In this document: in pieces, positions 7,507 through 15,368 of the stretch
Numbering within the stretch: the first letter of the stretch is position 1
Layout: each line of letters opens with the position of its first letter
IMG/VR virus record: IMGVR_UViG_3300032070_000007
Span: 1 to 64,000 of that record
Direction: 5' to 3' (one strand)
Origin: a virus
Length of the DNA stretch: 64,000 bases
The notes under the pieces: generated by a model
What the model was told of the DNA's origin: nothing
The model's database searches: none
Seen by the model: only the letters and a program-made list of their open reading frames with translations
Translations under genes and position numbers: made by a program

Positions 7507-7719
7507 ATGGGAGTATCGGAAACGATTTCAAGCGAAGAGCTGGATAACGAGATAGTTTTTTTTGCACAGATACGAGTTAACAATCAAATCACAATACCAA
7601 AAGAGTGTATGGAGGCAAAGAAACTGAAACCAGGAGACGTGATAGCTATTGCTGTTCTGAAGATAGTTGACGGCACAGTGACTTGGAGTAACATGAAGTC
7701 ACGACTACAGGGGAGGTGA
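7507..7719 (+). CDS. SpoVT/AbrB-type transcription factor
   Basis: A 70-residue protein whose central part, QIRVNNQITIPKECMEA then LKPGDVIAI, matches the SpoVT/AbrB swapped-hairpin DNA-binding domain. ATG 7507 is chosen because GAGGGGTG lies at 7496-7503. Archaeal viruses and archaea use such proteins as dimeric regulators. It sits behind its own TATA promoter at the head of the operon that runs through the SSB-like, QueF and Sak4-like genes. Confidence 0.75.
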   Translation: MGVSETISSEELDNEIVFFAQIRVNNQITIPKECMEAKKLKPGDVIAIAVLKIVDGTVTWSNMKSRLQGR

Positions 7720-7724
7720 AAAGA

Positions 7725-8837
7725 ATGAGTAAAATGTCAGAATTTACTACCAAGGTTCTTAGTGAGTGGGCAACTCAACTTGGTAGAGAACCAGCCGAGC
7801 TTACGAAGATGTATAATGATGCGTATGAGATTCTAGCAAAGATGGGCAAGCCAGCGGATCAATTAGAAGAGATGGCAAAAACCAGAGTTAGGTCACAGTT
7901 GAGAAACGAATTCGCATCACCTGCAGTTTCATTCCGGGGCCGTATATTAGCGAAGAGCGACGCATTTAACGTAAATGCGAATGCTTGGGAAGAAGCTGCG
8001 GAAATGAATAAGAGTCCAGAAAGGCAACAGTGGATCGATCAGAGGGCAATCAACGAAGCAGGCCAACCACTCGATATGAGAGAGATTTTCTCGAAATCCA
8101 AGAAGAAGAATCCGAACTTCGGAAAGATCCTACCCAAAGAGAATTTCCTCGCGAACGTTTTTGGAGTCTTTTTGTCAGCTAAAGGAGACCCGCTTCCAGG
8201 CAAAGTAACGTTGAGTGGCAAGAAGGCGAAGATTGTGGTTCCAGTAGATGTGCCAGTGCAGGTTAGGCTAAATGATAAGTCAGAGAAAGGTGCAACCTAT
8301 CGAACACTTTCATCAGGTACTCCGACAGAATTCAAGCCGATACAGGATCCAGACATTCCTGACGCAGAAACGCTGATAACGATGTATTGTGAGCAGTTCT
8401 TTACAACCCTAAAGCACTTAGAGTCAGTACATCAGGCGTTCATTCCAGCAAATGCAACTAAGCCAGATCCTACTAGGATTACAGTTGTAGAAGCGGAATT
8501 GATTAGCTTGGATAGTGAGGTTAATCCAAAATCTCACAACTACAGAATGGTCATAGGCGACGAGAGTTTAGGGTTTACGGAAAAGGAAAGACGTGGTACA
8601 ACTGTATGGGTTTCAGAGGCATTGTATCCTGCTGTCAAAGATGCAGGGCGAGGTACAAGGATGTACGTGATAGGTCAGACAACACAGCCACAGACTAGCA
8701 GAGACTTTACAACAGGCGAGACAGTGAACAAGCCGGGAGACGTAGGTCTCAATGCAATGGGCATATTCGTCAAGAAAGGTTGGTTGATGCCAAAGGATGA
8801 GCAGCCGTTTGAGGAAACTGCGGAGGTTGAAGCGTAA
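7725..8837 (+). CDS. 370-aa protein, possible OB-fold ssDNA-binding protein
   Basis: ATG 7725 follows GGGGAGGTGAA. Residues 1-65 are helical; two beta-rich parts follow, one from about 70 (SFRGRILAKSD) and one from about 255 (VVEAELISLDS, YRMVIGDE, TRMYVIGQT, MGIFVKKG). The latter has strand spacing like an OB fold. The tail is acidic (PFEETAEVEA), as in many single-strand binding proteins. Its position among replication and recombination genes fits an RPA/SSB role, but I see no diagnostic motif, so this is a hypothesis. Confidence 0.4.
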   Translation: MSKMSEFTTKVLSEWATQLGREPAELTKMYNDAYEILAKMGKPADQLEEMAKTRVRSQLRNEFASPAVSFRGRILAKSDAFNVNANAWEEAAEMNKSPERQQWIDQRAINEAGQPLDMREIFSKSKKKNPNFGKILPKENFLANVFGVFLSAKGDPLPGKVTLSGKKAKIVVPVDVPVQVRLNDKSEKGATYRTLSSGTPTEFKPIQDPDIPDAETLITMYCEQFFTTLKHLESVHQAFIPANATKPDPTRITVVEAELISLDSEVNPKSHNYRMVIGDESLGFTEKERRGTTVWVSEALYPAVKDAGRGTRMYVIGQTTQPQTSRDFTTGETVNKPGDVGLNAMGIFVKKGWLMPKDEQPFEETAEVEA

Positions 8838-9193
8838 TGTCAACTCATTTGGAACAAATAAAATCCCTTCTTTCTTTAACGGGTCAAGTTCATAGTGAGG
8901 AGTTCCCGTATGAACGAATATATGTGTATTCTATAGTTACTCCTACAGGCGAGCTAGTTATAGGAGCACTTGGTAAGAAAGGAACTCGTGTTGTCGATGT
9001 AGCAGTACTTCCTGAATTTAGAAAGGAAGGAGTGGCTTCTGCATTAATCAAAATTGCGGAAGTTGACACTGCCTATGTGGTAAGTGAGGAAGCTGAAAAC
9101 TTCTGGAGTCACATAGGTTGGTATTTTGTCTGTCCCATTATGGACAAGGAAGTTGAAGTGAAAGTATACTGTAAAAAGGGGAAGATCGTTTGA
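8837..9193 (+). CDS. GNAT-family N-acetyltransferase
   Basis: A 118-residue protein with the GNAT core: strand VVDVAVLPEFRKEGVASALI, where RKEGVA is the acetyl-CoA pyrophosphate loop (R-x-x-G-x-A/G), followed by the helix and the AENFWSHIGWYF segment typical of motif B. The substrate is unknown: it could be a small molecule, a protein or a modified base. ATG 8837 overlaps the previous stop; the end overlaps queF by 4 nt. Confidence 0.75.
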   Translation: MSTHLEQIKSLLSLTGQVHSEEFPYERIYVYSIVTPTGELVIGALGKKGTRVVDVAVLPEFRKEGVASALIKIAEVDTAYVVSEEAENFWSHIGWYFVCPIMDKEVEVKVYCKKGKIV

Positions 9194-9606
9194 GCAATAC
9201 TGAGGGAATAAAAGCTGCTGTTGGAGTAAGCTATAGGAAACATATTAGTGAGTACAGTAAGGAGCTTGTAGCGATACCGTTTGGTTTTCCGGGCAAACGC
9301 GAATTAGTGGAGCATGAAACTGATGAGCTAACATCTGTATGTCCGGTGACTGGATTGCCAGATTTCTATCATATGGTTATCAGTTACTTGCCGAAGGATT
9401 TGCTGGTAGAGCTGAAGTCATTAAAGTTCTACCTCATGCAATTCAGAGACGTTGGCATTTTGCACGAGGATTTGGCGCAGAAGATATTACAAGACTTTAT
9501 TGCAGTAGTACATCCGGAAGTTTGTACAGTCGACTTGACAGCAGCTTCAAGAGGAGGAATAAGTACGCACGTAGTTGCGAGATATCCAGAGCCAGGAGGT
9601 GAGTAA
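9190..9606 (+). CDS. queF: QueF-type 7-cyano-7-deazaguanine reductase
   Basis: A 138-residue unimodular QueF, which reduces preQ0 to preQ1 with NADPH. The nucleophile Cys51 lies in TSVCPVTGLPDF with the catalytic Asp58. The NADPH motif ELKSLKFY (74-81) is present, as are HED (92-94) and RGGIS near the end. The QueF-like amidinotransferases that make archaeosine lack that NADPH motif as far as I recall, so preQ1 is the expected product. TTG 9190 overlaps the GNAT stop by 4 nt. It belongs with queD, queE, queC, the GTP cyclohydrolase and dpdA of this window. Confidence 0.85.
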   Translation: MSNTEGIKAAVGVSYRKHISEYSKELVAIPFGFPGKRELVEHETDELTSVCPVTGLPDFYHMVISYLPKDLLVELKSLKFYLMQFRDVGILHEDLAQKILQDFIAVVHPEVCTVDLTAASRGGISTHVVARYPEPGGE

Positions 9607-9607
9607 T

Positions 9608-10393
9608 ATGCCTTGGGAAAAGGGACTGAATAAAGACAAACCCCCAGCTAAGACTAAGGAACAGTTGTTTACTGATATTCATGAGCTTGCAAAGAAGGCA
9701 GGTATAAAAATTGGAGTTCACGGAGTTGCTGAATCTGGTAAAACTCACTTCTGTTGCTCCTCACCACCGCCAGTCTATATACTAGAGACTGATGATGGAG
9801 CTGCACAACTTGCGAACAATTTCCCATCCAAGAACATTAAGGTACTTAACTGCTATGTAACGACAGGAGACCCGCAGACGGAATGTAAGGCCTCATTAGA
9901 CATGCTGAAAGAAGCGTTGGTTGCATTGAGTGACTTGAATGAGGGAACTATTTGCATTGATAGCGGTACAGATCTTTGGGAGTGGATTGGAGGAACTCTA
10001 CGTTTGGAGATTTTGAAAGTTGACTTGGCAGCTAGAGTGGCCCCTGCTGACTATAAGTGGGCGAATGCGGAGTATCGGTCGATAATCATGAAGTGTCGGG
10101 CGATTAATGCTAACTTCGTCATTACGGCAATGGATGGGGAAGTATTCAGGGATGCTAAGTTGACGCCCACGAATGTGTATAAGGCAGAGTGGCAGAAGTG
10201 GACGCCAAGGTGGTTGGATTGCCAAATACGGTTGATGAAGGAAGAAACAAAGACTGGATATACGTTTAGGGCGTTCATTGAGAAGTTCAGGCATCACAGG
10301 TTGACAAATAGGGACTTTCTGAACTTAGACTTTGATGCATTATATGCAGTGCTTAAACCGTATCTAGTGAAACCGCCGGAGAGTGCAACGTAA
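9608..10393 (+). CDS. P-loop ATPase, Sak4/AAA_24-like recombination protein
   Basis: A 261-residue RecA-fold ATPase. Walker A GVAESGKT is at residues 39-46, followed by VYILETDDGAAQL, and a Walker B-like TICIDSGTDLW lies near 115. This order is typical of phage Sak4/AAA_24 single-strand annealing or RadA-like proteins. ATG 9608 has GGAGGTG at 9596-9602. Neighbouring helicase, possible SSB and nuclease genes support a role in recombination-dependent replication. ATPase fold sure; Sak4 assignment likely. Confidence 0.7.
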   Translation: MPWEKGLNKDKPPAKTKEQLFTDIHELAKKAGIKIGVHGVAESGKTHFCCSSPPPVYILETDDGAAQLANNFPSKNIKVLNCYVTTGDPQTECKASLDMLKEALVALSDLNEGTICIDSGTDLWEWIGGTLRLEILKVDLAARVAPADYKWANAEYRSIIMKCRAINANFVITAMDGEVFRDAKLTPTNVYKAEWQKWTPRWLDCQIRLMKEETKTGYTFRAFIEKFRHHRLTNRDFLNLDFDALYAVLKPYLVKPPESAT

Positions 10394-10527
10394 TGTTGAA
10401 CAACGTACCTAGAAATCTTTGGTCGGTTGTAACATTCGGTCTCTTTCATTTTCAAGAAATTGAACGATTAGCAACAGTAATTTACAGGATCAAAATAGAC
10501 GACAGAACTATGGGGACTACGAAATGA
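10393..10527 (+). CDS. very small protein, 44 aa
   Basis: ATG 10393 overlaps the previous stop (TAATG) and the stop overlaps the next ATG (ATGA). One short hydrophobic stretch (LWSVVTFGLFHF) followed by a charged tail. Both overlaps suggest coupled translation. No family recognised. Confidence 0.4.
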   Translation: MLNNVPRNLWSVVTFGLFHFQEIERLATVIYRIKIDDRTMGTTK

Positions 10528-10649
10528 GAGCTAGAGCTGCGTGTGGACATATAGTGGAGATTCCATGCAACTGGAATATTAACGGAAGATGTGGAGCTGA
10601 TACTTCACCATGCATAATAATCTCGTTAGTAAGGAGTGATCAAAAGTGA
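10524..10649 (+). CDS. small four-cysteine protein, 41 aa
   Basis: Starts at the ATGA overlap at 10524 and ends in the GTGA overlap with the next gene. Cysteines at residues 7, 15, 22 and 29 are evenly spread and could form one zinc knuckle. Part of the run of tiny cysteine-rich proteins in the left arm. Confidence 0.4.
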   Translation: MRARAACGHIVEIPCNWNINGRCGADTSPCIIISLVRSDQK

Positions 10650-11011
10650 CAGATGATGAGTTTGATGAGAAGTTGGGAATTACTGCAGATGCTATGATGA
10701 ACTCGTTAGCTGCAAAGGCAGTACAAAAGGCTTGTAAAGAGGTACTTATGAAGGTACTTCGAAAGCATAATCTGCGTAAGGATAGTTGGCATAGGACAAC
10801 AAGTGTATTCTCAATGGGAGAGTTAGTACATAACAAGATGCACCGATTAAAAGAACTGTACCCTAAGATAGCGTTAGGAGGTTCAGAGGTATTGAAAGAA
10901 GTCAATGATGAACTGGATGATATCATTGCATACAGTGCATTTCAGAAGTATGTCCTGAATGTCGATAAGTTGAGTAACCCTTACACAACACCGGAGAGTG
11001 ACACTGTTTAA
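10646..11011 (+). CDS. nucleotide-modification-associated (DUF1599-like) protein
   Basis: An all-helical 121-residue protein. The order SWHR ... MGELVHNKMHRLKEL ... EVLKEVNDELDDIIAYSAF resembles the nucleotide modification associated domain 1 (DUF1599), a MazG-like fold often found near base-modification genes. The acidic residues of ELDD and the preceding E could bind Mg and a nucleotide. GTG 10646 has AAGGAGTGAT upstream. It lies between queF and queD, which fits a role in nucleotide pools; this is an inference from fold and context. Confidence 0.5.
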   Translation: MTDDEFDEKLGITADAMMNSLAAKAVQKACKEVLMKVLRKHNLRKDSWHRTTSVFSMGELVHNKMHRLKELYPKIALGGSEVLKEVNDELDDIIAYSAFQKYVLNVDKLSNPYTTPESDTV

Positions 11012-11089
11012 CTCCCGTAGAACGGTTAACTGCTTGATACCGGAGGCAGCATTAAGCAGGTTCGGATTCACCTCCTTTCCTGGCTCCTA

Positions 11090-11299
11090 TTGGTATCCTT
11101 TGACCCTACAGAGGGATTAGCAGTGGGTACAGGTTTAGTAGGAAGATTCGAGTACACTCCGGATAAAAAGGGCAAGTGTGAGAAGGGGCATGATATGATG
11201 AAAATCGAGAGTGTGAAGTTGTTCTCGATAGGAAGGGATTGGACTGTGGAAGGATATTTTTACTGTCCAACCTGTAAACTTATTTACCAAAAGATGTAA
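11090..11299 (+). CDS. zinc-binding small protein (start uncertain)
   Basis: An open frame from TTG 11090; GTG 11123, behind GAGGGA, is an equally plausible start. The protein has CEKGH and, near the end, CPTC, giving a possible C/H-C-C zinc site, with strands between. The preceding 78 bp (11012-11089) contain no TATA box, only an AACGGTTAA element and complementary GATACC/GGTATC ends that could pair. Confidence 0.4.
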   Translation: MVSFDPTEGLAVGTGLVGRFEYTPDKKGKCEKGHDMMKIESVKLFSIGRDWTVEGYFYCPTCKLIYQKM

Positions 11300-11313
11300 T
11301 AGAGGTGAGAAGA

Positions 11314-11721
11314 GTGCAAATGAAGAATATAACAAAAGTCCTTCACTTTGATGCGGCACACTATCTTGACAAAACATTTGGTAAATGTCAAAATCTACAC
11401 GGTCATCGCTACTTCGTAGAGAACATAGTTGTAGGATTCGATGGTATTGTTGATTTCGGACTGATAAAGAAAGCTGTTGATAGTTTTGATCACTGTTTGC
11501 TGATACCAGGAAACCACGAGGCATTTTGGAAGAATGTAGATACTTTAGCTAAACAATCCGACCTTCCTTTCATCATTAAGACAGTTGTTCTTAGTAGCAT
11601 GTCTCTTGTTGAAAACATTGCCCAGGATTTAGCAATGCAGATATCAGCGATTCCGGGAGTACGTTCTGTTAGCTTTGACCTATATGAAGGACATAACCAA
11701 GGTGTTCATGTTGATACTTAA
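11314..11721 (+). CDS. queD: 6-carboxy-5,6,7,8-tetrahydropterin synthase QueD
   Basis: A 135-residue member of the PTPS/QueD family that turns dihydroneopterin triphosphate into 6-carboxytetrahydropterin, step two of 7-deazaguanine synthesis. Zinc ligands are His16 (FDAAHYL) and the two histidines of NLHGH (29, 31); the catalytic Cys25 lies just before them (GKCQNLHGH). Later FDHCLL and a C-terminal YEG correspond to the second active-site His and the pterin-binding Glu. GAGGTGA at 11301-11308 fits GTG 11314 best, with ATG 11320 possible. queE follows after one small gene. Confidence 0.88.
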   Translation: MQMKNITKVLHFDAAHYLDKTFGKCQNLHGHRYFVENIVVGFDGIVDFGLIKKAVDSFDHCLLIPGNHEAFWKNVDTLAKQSDLPFIIKTVVLSSMSLVENIAQDLAMQISAIPGVRSVSFDLYEGHNQGVHVDT

Positions 11722-11726
11722 TCTGT

Positions 11727-11754
11727 TGAGACGAAAGTCTCACTCTTTCCCCAT
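11727..11754 (+). terminator. GAAA-capped hairpin with pyrimidine tail
   Basis: TGAGAC-GAAA-GTCTCA is a perfect 6-bp stem with a GNRA tetraloop, followed by CTCTTTCCCC. It lies directly after the queD stop and could end transcription or protect the mRNA 3' end. It is short for a strong terminator. Confidence 0.4.
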
Positions 11755-11790
11755 ATATTCCAGATAATAGTTAACATAGAGGAATTGAGA

Positions 11791-11922
11791 ATGTCGAGTA
11801 AGTCTAAGAGTAAGTGCTGTCCTCATTGTGGCACGGATCTTAGTGACTATACTCTTCCTTCAGATGAATATTGGAAAACTCGTTGTCCATATTGTGGAGG
11901 TAAGTTGGATGCTAGTAAATGA
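11791..11922 (+). CDS. small double-CxxC zinc ribbon, 43 aa
   Basis: ATG 11791 follows GAGGAATTGAG. The protein is a compact zinc ribbon: CPHCG near residue 11 and CPYCGGK near 32, with a short connector. It overlaps the start of queE by 14 bp, so the two are coupled. Such single zinc ribbons often act as nucleic-acid or protein adaptors. Confidence 0.6.
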   Translation: MSSKSKSKCCPHCGTDLSDYTLPSDEYWKTRCPYCGGKLDASK

Positions 11923-12532
11923 AATCTTTGAAAGTGTTCAGGGAGAAGGTACTTTTCTAGGATACCCTGCACTCTTTATACGCCTACAGGGATGCAATTT
12001 GAGTTGTCGGTTCTGTGACACAAAGTACGCGTTAGGGGAAGGTGGAATGGATGTTAAACTTGATAGCTTGGTTGCGTTAATCAGAAACTCCCCTTCCTAT
12101 CATGTAGTGTTTACAGGAGGAGAACCCTTACTTCAACAGAAGGAAATTAGTGAGGTAATAAGAGAGGTTAATAGAGGTAAGTTTTATGAAGTAGAAACTA
12201 ACGGAACAATCAAGCCTAATATTGAGTTTTTAGTTCACCTTTTCACAGTATCACCGAAAGATGATTTCCAAATTTCACCTAGCTTTTTCGAGATGCCGGG
12301 AGTGGTTTTTAAGTTCGTGGTCGATAAAGAGGAGGATTTGGAGAAAATCGAGAACTTCGTAGACTTACATGATATTACAAGACCGATATACTTGATGCCA
12401 CAAGCTACTACATTGTTGGAGCATAAGAAGAAGTTGCCGATGCTTTTTGAGTTCGTGAAAGTGCATCAAGGGCATTATAGAATTACGCCCAGGTTGCAGA
12501 TCTTAGCCTACGGTAAGAGGAAGGGAGTTTAA
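11909..12532 (+). CDS. queE: 7-carboxy-7-deazaguanine synthase QueE (radical SAM)
   Basis: A 207-residue radical SAM enzyme that converts 6-carboxytetrahydropterin to 7-carboxy-7-deazaguanine. The start NEIFESVQGEG is the QueE signature. The cluster motif is C29-x3-C33-x2-C36 (GCNLSCRFCDT), and FTGGEPLL follows as the SAM-binding GGE. ATG 11909 has TGGAGGT at 11895-11901, and this start gives the family's usual N-terminus. Third step of the pathway made by queD, queC and the GTP cyclohydrolase here. Confidence 0.92.
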   Translation: MLVNEIFESVQGEGTFLGYPALFIRLQGCNLSCRFCDTKYALGEGGMDVKLDSLVALIRNSPSYHVVFTGGEPLLQQKEISEVIREVNRGKFYEVETNGTIKPNIEFLVHLFTVSPKDDFQISPSFFEMPGVVFKFVVDKEEDLEKIENFVDLHDITRPIYLMPQATTLLEHKKKLPMLFEFVKVHQGHYRITPRLQILAYGKRKGV

Positions 12533-12759
12533 TGCTAACACCTAAAGTTTACGTCATAAGCTCCACCAACCTTGTTACGCCGGAAGGCAAAGTGATTCGT
12601 AAAGACATTATGCAGGAAGTTGTTGACACTAATGGTGACTACTACTGTGTGGTATATAAGCAGTTGTCAAAGTGGGCACAAGAGTTTATGGGTACGTTGC
12701 AGAGCGAGTTTGTAGAGTATTTAGTAGAACCGGAGGCAAAAGCTTGTACGAGATGTTGA
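12532..12759 (+). CDS. hypothetical protein, 75 aa
   Basis: ATG 12532 overlaps the queE stop. Beta-rich N-terminal half, helical C-terminal half ending in ACTRC. No recognised family. Confidence 0.45.
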   Translation: MLTPKVYVISSTNLVTPEGKVIRKDIMQEVVDTNGDYYCVVYKQLSKWAQEFMGTLQSEFVEYLVEPEAKACTRC

Positions 12760-12905
12760 GCAATCTAGGTGCAAACCTTTGCGCAAGGGAAATAAGCAAA
12801 CAAGTATGGACTGTGTATAAAGAGCAATCCTTCAGTGAGACGGAAGGAGACCCAGAGTGCGGTCGTCTTGTACAAGTTGCCATATCCGGTATTAGGAGGT
12901 GTTAA
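12753..12905 (+). CDS. hypothetical protein, 50 aa
   Basis: ATG 12753 overlaps the previous stop by 7 bp. The frame runs to TAA 12903-12905, across the GGAGGTG that serves the next gene. Three cysteines and a helical middle. Coupled position supports expression; function unknown. Confidence 0.35.
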   Translation: MLSNLGANLCAREISKQVWTVYKEQSFSETEGDPECGRLVQVAISGIRRC

Positions 12906-12907
12906 AG

Positions 12908-13174
12908 TTGGTTAAAAAAGAAGCCAGAAAGCAACTTTTTCTAGAGGCAAACGATACTTTAATAATAAGGAACACAACCGCAAATGTAATGCGGTTAGAA
13001 ACGGATAAGGACTATGTAGAAATTCCTCCAACCGAAGCGATAGTAGTAGTGCGCGAAACTATGTGGGTGAGTTACAGTGAGCACTCTAGACAGTTATACA
13101 AACTCCTTCGCATGACTTTCTGGCAAAGGTTAAGGTGGGCACTTTCAAGAAAGGCAGTTGAGGTGATGGAATGA
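12908..13174 (+). CDS. hypothetical protein, 88 aa
   Basis: TTG 12908 follows GGAGGTG (12895-12901). The first 60 residues are beta-like (LIIRNTTANVMRL, AIVVVRETMWVSY); the end is an amphipathic helix rich in Trp, Arg and Leu (FWQRLRWALSRKAVEV). Stop overlaps the next ATG. No family recognised. Confidence 0.45.
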   Translation: MVKKEARKQLFLEANDTLIIRNTTANVMRLETDKDYVEIPPTEAIVVVRETMWVSYSEHSRQLYKLLRMTFWQRLRWALSRKAVEVME

Positions 13175-13605
13175 ATCTCCTAAAGAAACTACGTACCCTC
13201 ATTCGTCGTCCTGTAGTAACCGTTAGGGAGCTACAAGACACCGGAGCAGTGCAGGTACAGCAGAAAGAGCAGAGTAGTGGAACAAAACTGACTAAATCAG
13301 TACCCGCGGCTGAGCGTGTAGCGCTCAATAGAGTCCACGAAATGCGCCCTGTAAATGTTAAGCCTGCACATAAAATCTCTCCTAATATTAGCAAGGGAAC
13401 GGAAAGTGGAAGTCCCTACAGTTTGGCTATGATTCCAAGGCAACGCGGTAATCAGCGGACGAATGCTGTAGCTACTCTCACCCGGAGGCCCTTGTCTAAT
13501 ATCCGTGCTGTACGGAAAATGAAGCACGGTCATCAATCACCATATTATCGGAAGAGCGTGAGAGCTAATGTCAAACCGGATGAAGAAGAGACGGAGACCA
13601 TTTAG
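13171..13605 (+). CDS. very basic protein, 144 aa
   Basis: ATGA overlap start at 13171. About one residue in five is Arg or Lys, with long low-complexity, probably disordered stretches. Such proteins often coat DNA or act as internal virion proteins. The end (KPDEEETETI) is acidic. No family recognised. Confidence 0.45.
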   Translation: MNLLKKLRTLIRRPVVTVRELQDTGAVQVQQKEQSSGTKLTKSVPAAERVALNRVHEMRPVNVKPAHKISPNISKGTESGSPYSLAMIPRQRGNQRTNAVATLTRRPLSNIRAVRKMKHGHQSPYYRKSVRANVKPDEEETETI

Positions 13606-13681
13606 TCCGTTCGTTTGCGAAGACTGCAAAGACGAGCGTGGTAAGCATAACGAGTGTATAGGGTGTTACTGCGATGTGTGA
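13568..13681 (+). CDS. small zinc-finger-like protein, 37 aa
   Basis: ATG 13568 lies inside the end of the basic-protein gene. CEDC and CIGCYC, 13 residues apart, with a preceding run of basic residues (MKKRRRP), look like a four- or five-Cys zinc site with a basic arm. Overlaps the next ATG at 13674. Confidence 0.4.
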   Translation: MSNRMKKRRRPFSPFVCEDCKDERGKHNECIGCYCDV

Positions 13682-13910
13682 AAAACCGATAGAGGATAAA
13701 ACTCTCTGTGGCTGCGAAGATTGCTGGGAGTGTAACCATCATAGTCACTCGCCTCCTCCAATGGAGGATAATAAGTCACAACGCGGGAGGCAAGAAGGGA
13801 AGGTTATGAGCTCAAACCTTTCTCTGATTGCTCTGCTAAGCCCCCATGTAGTGCGGGATTCCCTCCGTGGCTGGCGGGTGACATCTAAAGTTGGGAAGGA
13901 AGAGTCATGA
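13674..13910 (+). CDS. cysteine/histidine-rich protein, 78 aa
   Basis: ATG 13674 overlaps the previous small gene; the stop overlaps the next ATG in an ATGA. The N-terminal 30 residues hold CGCEDCWEC followed by NHHSH, a likely zinc site. The remainder has no clear structure. Confidence 0.4.
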   Translation: MCEKPIEDKTLCGCEDCWECNHHSHSPPPMEDNKSQRGRQEGKVMSSNLSLIALLSPHVVRDSLRGWRVTSKVGKEES

Positions 13911-14089
13911 GTGAAAGTTACATTAAACGAAAGAAATTACAGGATATTGAAAAAATAGCTGAAGAACATGCTGCATGGTTTGTTGAAGTTGTTATACCAA
14001 TGTTTAAGCCTATTGTCAAAGAAACCGCTAAGACATTTTTCCTTCACGGTTATAAACATAGAATTGATGAGGAAAAGGTGAAGAAGTAA
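13907..14089 (+). CDS. helical protein, 60 aa
   Basis: Starts in the ATGA overlap at 13907 and ends in a TAATG overlap with thyX. Predicted to be one or two long amphipathic helices. Function unknown. Confidence 0.45.
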   Translation: MSESYIKRKKLQDIEKIAEEHAAWFVEVVIPMFKPIVKETAKTFFLHGYKHRIDEEKVKK

Positions 14090-14688
14090 TGGAAGTCATT
14101 CTACTACGCTTTAGTCTCGATCCAGAACTACTTTGCACGCAAGCAATGTTAGGATGCCAAAGTACAAAAGCGGCGTTTGAAATTGAACCTGATGCGGAAC
14201 GTATCAATAGGATGATGACAATGGCAGTTACTACAGATGATGCTTCAGTCTTGGAACATGCTTCGTTTACCTTTAGTGTCAAAGGAATCAGTCGAGCATG
14301 CAGCCATCAGCTAGTGAGACATAGGATAGCAAGTTATAGTCAGCAGTCACAAAGACATGTGAATCCAACGAAGGTTCCTAATTGGTACTGTACTGCTGAA
14401 ACTATTGAGAAGTCAGGTCACGGTCCGGAGTTTCAGCAACTCATGAACTTATGTGCCAAAGAATACCAATCTTTGATTGATTCTGGTGTTCCGGAAGAAG
14501 ACGCACGCTTCGTTCTACCAAATGCTTGCAAAACAAACATCGTTATAACCATGAACTGCCGTGAACTACGTCATTTCTTCAAGCTACGGTGCGCTAAGAA
14601 GGCACAGTGGGAGATCCGCGAAATGGCGAATAGAATGCTCGATCTGTGTATACAAAAAGCACCAACAATCTTTGGAGGCCTAAGATGA
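14089..14688 (+). CDS. thyX: flavin-dependent thymidylate synthase ThyX
   Basis: A 199-residue ThyX, which methylates dUMP to dTMP using FAD and methylenetetrahydrofolate. The signature RHRIASYSQQSQR (R-H-R-x7-S/Q-x-R type) is at residues 77-89. LEHASFTF upstream and LPNACKTNIVITMNCRELRHF downstream match the family's FAD and dUMP-binding parts. Full length for the family. Its end overlaps the GTP cyclohydrolase gene by 4 nt, so nucleotide supply and base modification are coupled. Confidence 0.92.
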   Translation: MEVILLRFSLDPELLCTQAMLGCQSTKAAFEIEPDAERINRMMTMAVTTDDASVLEHASFTFSVKGISRACSHQLVRHRIASYSQQSQRHVNPTKVPNWYCTAETIEKSGHGPEFQQLMNLCAKEYQSLIDSGVPEEDARFVLPNACKTNIVITMNCRELRHFFKLRCAKKAQWEIREMANRMLDLCIQKAPTIFGGLR

Positions 14689-15368
14689 AGGACGTTCAAG
14701 AAGAGCAAGCTGAGGATCTAGGAATAATGGCTGGTATCACTAGTTACAGCATAGTGATAAAGTCCTCTAAGTGGACACTCTTCATTGAGTTGGAAGTGAA
14801 GGTTCCGATACTCAATAAACGGGGAGCACATATGAGCAGGTTGATATTCCCAGAGACGGTGAAGTGTGAGAGTGTTGAGCAGTTTATTAACGATGCAAAG
14901 AAGTTGATAAAGGAAAAAACTGGCGTTTACCCCTACATCAAAATGGTGTTTAAGTTTCCGTGGAAGGATCAGTTTCCAACTATTATCGTCGAGAACTATA
15001 TTGCCATAGGAAACGAATACACGTATATTATGAAAGGAATAACTGCGTGTCCTTGTTCAAAGGAAAGCATTGGTATAGGACATATGCAGAAGTGTGAGTT
15101 GAAGATAAAGATAAATGCTAAACTTCCACACCCTAAGTTTGAGGACATATTTAGGTTAATGGAAGGTTGCTTTTCTGCTTCGTTGACGGAGAAGCTAAAG
15201 AGAGATGAGGAAGCTGCTAAGATTAAGGAAGCTCAGGATAATGCAAAGTTTGTCGAAGATGTCGTAAGAAATGCTGTTAAGAGTATTCCTAACATTAGGT
15301 ACGTGAGAGCAGAGTCAGATGAAAGTATTCACAGTCATAAGGCAGTAGCGGAGTGGTGGAAGAGTTGA
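14685..15368 (+). CDS. GTP cyclohydrolase IB (MptA/FolE2 family)
   Basis: A 227-residue type IB GTP cyclohydrolase, the first step of 7-deazaguanine synthesis. Family marks are RGAHMSR (46-52) and TACPCSKESIGIGHMQKC (about 120-137), holding the metal and substrate residues Cys122, His133 and neighbours. Cellular FolE2 and archaeal MptA are about 250-310 residues, so this one is compact. ATG 14685 follows GGAGGCCT within the end of thyX; the upstream open frame is just thyX in another frame. Choice of type IB rather than FolE1 fits an archaeal background. Confidence 0.85.
   Translation: MKDVQEEQAEDLGIMAGITSYSIVIKSSKWTLFIELEVKVPILNKRGAHMSRLIFPETVKCESVEQFINDAKKLIKEKTGVYPYIKMVFKFPWKDQFPTIIVENYIAIGNEYTYIMKGITACPCSKESIGIGHMQKCELKIKINAKLPHPKFEDIFRLMEGCFSASLTEKLKRDEEAAKIKEAQDNAKFVEDVVRNAVKSIPNIRYVRAESDESIHSHKAVAEWWKS

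Noticed and set aside
11012-11089. tRNA-like folding with a GGTTCGGATTC segment
   Set aside because: The T-arm stem does not pair, no acceptor stem can be drawn and no anticodon arm of proper size exists; only loose hairpins remain.
14685-15368. Assignment as FolE1-type GTP cyclohydrolase
   Set aside because: Motifs RGAHMSR and CPCSK...GHMQKC are those of the unrelated type IB family (FolE2/MptA).
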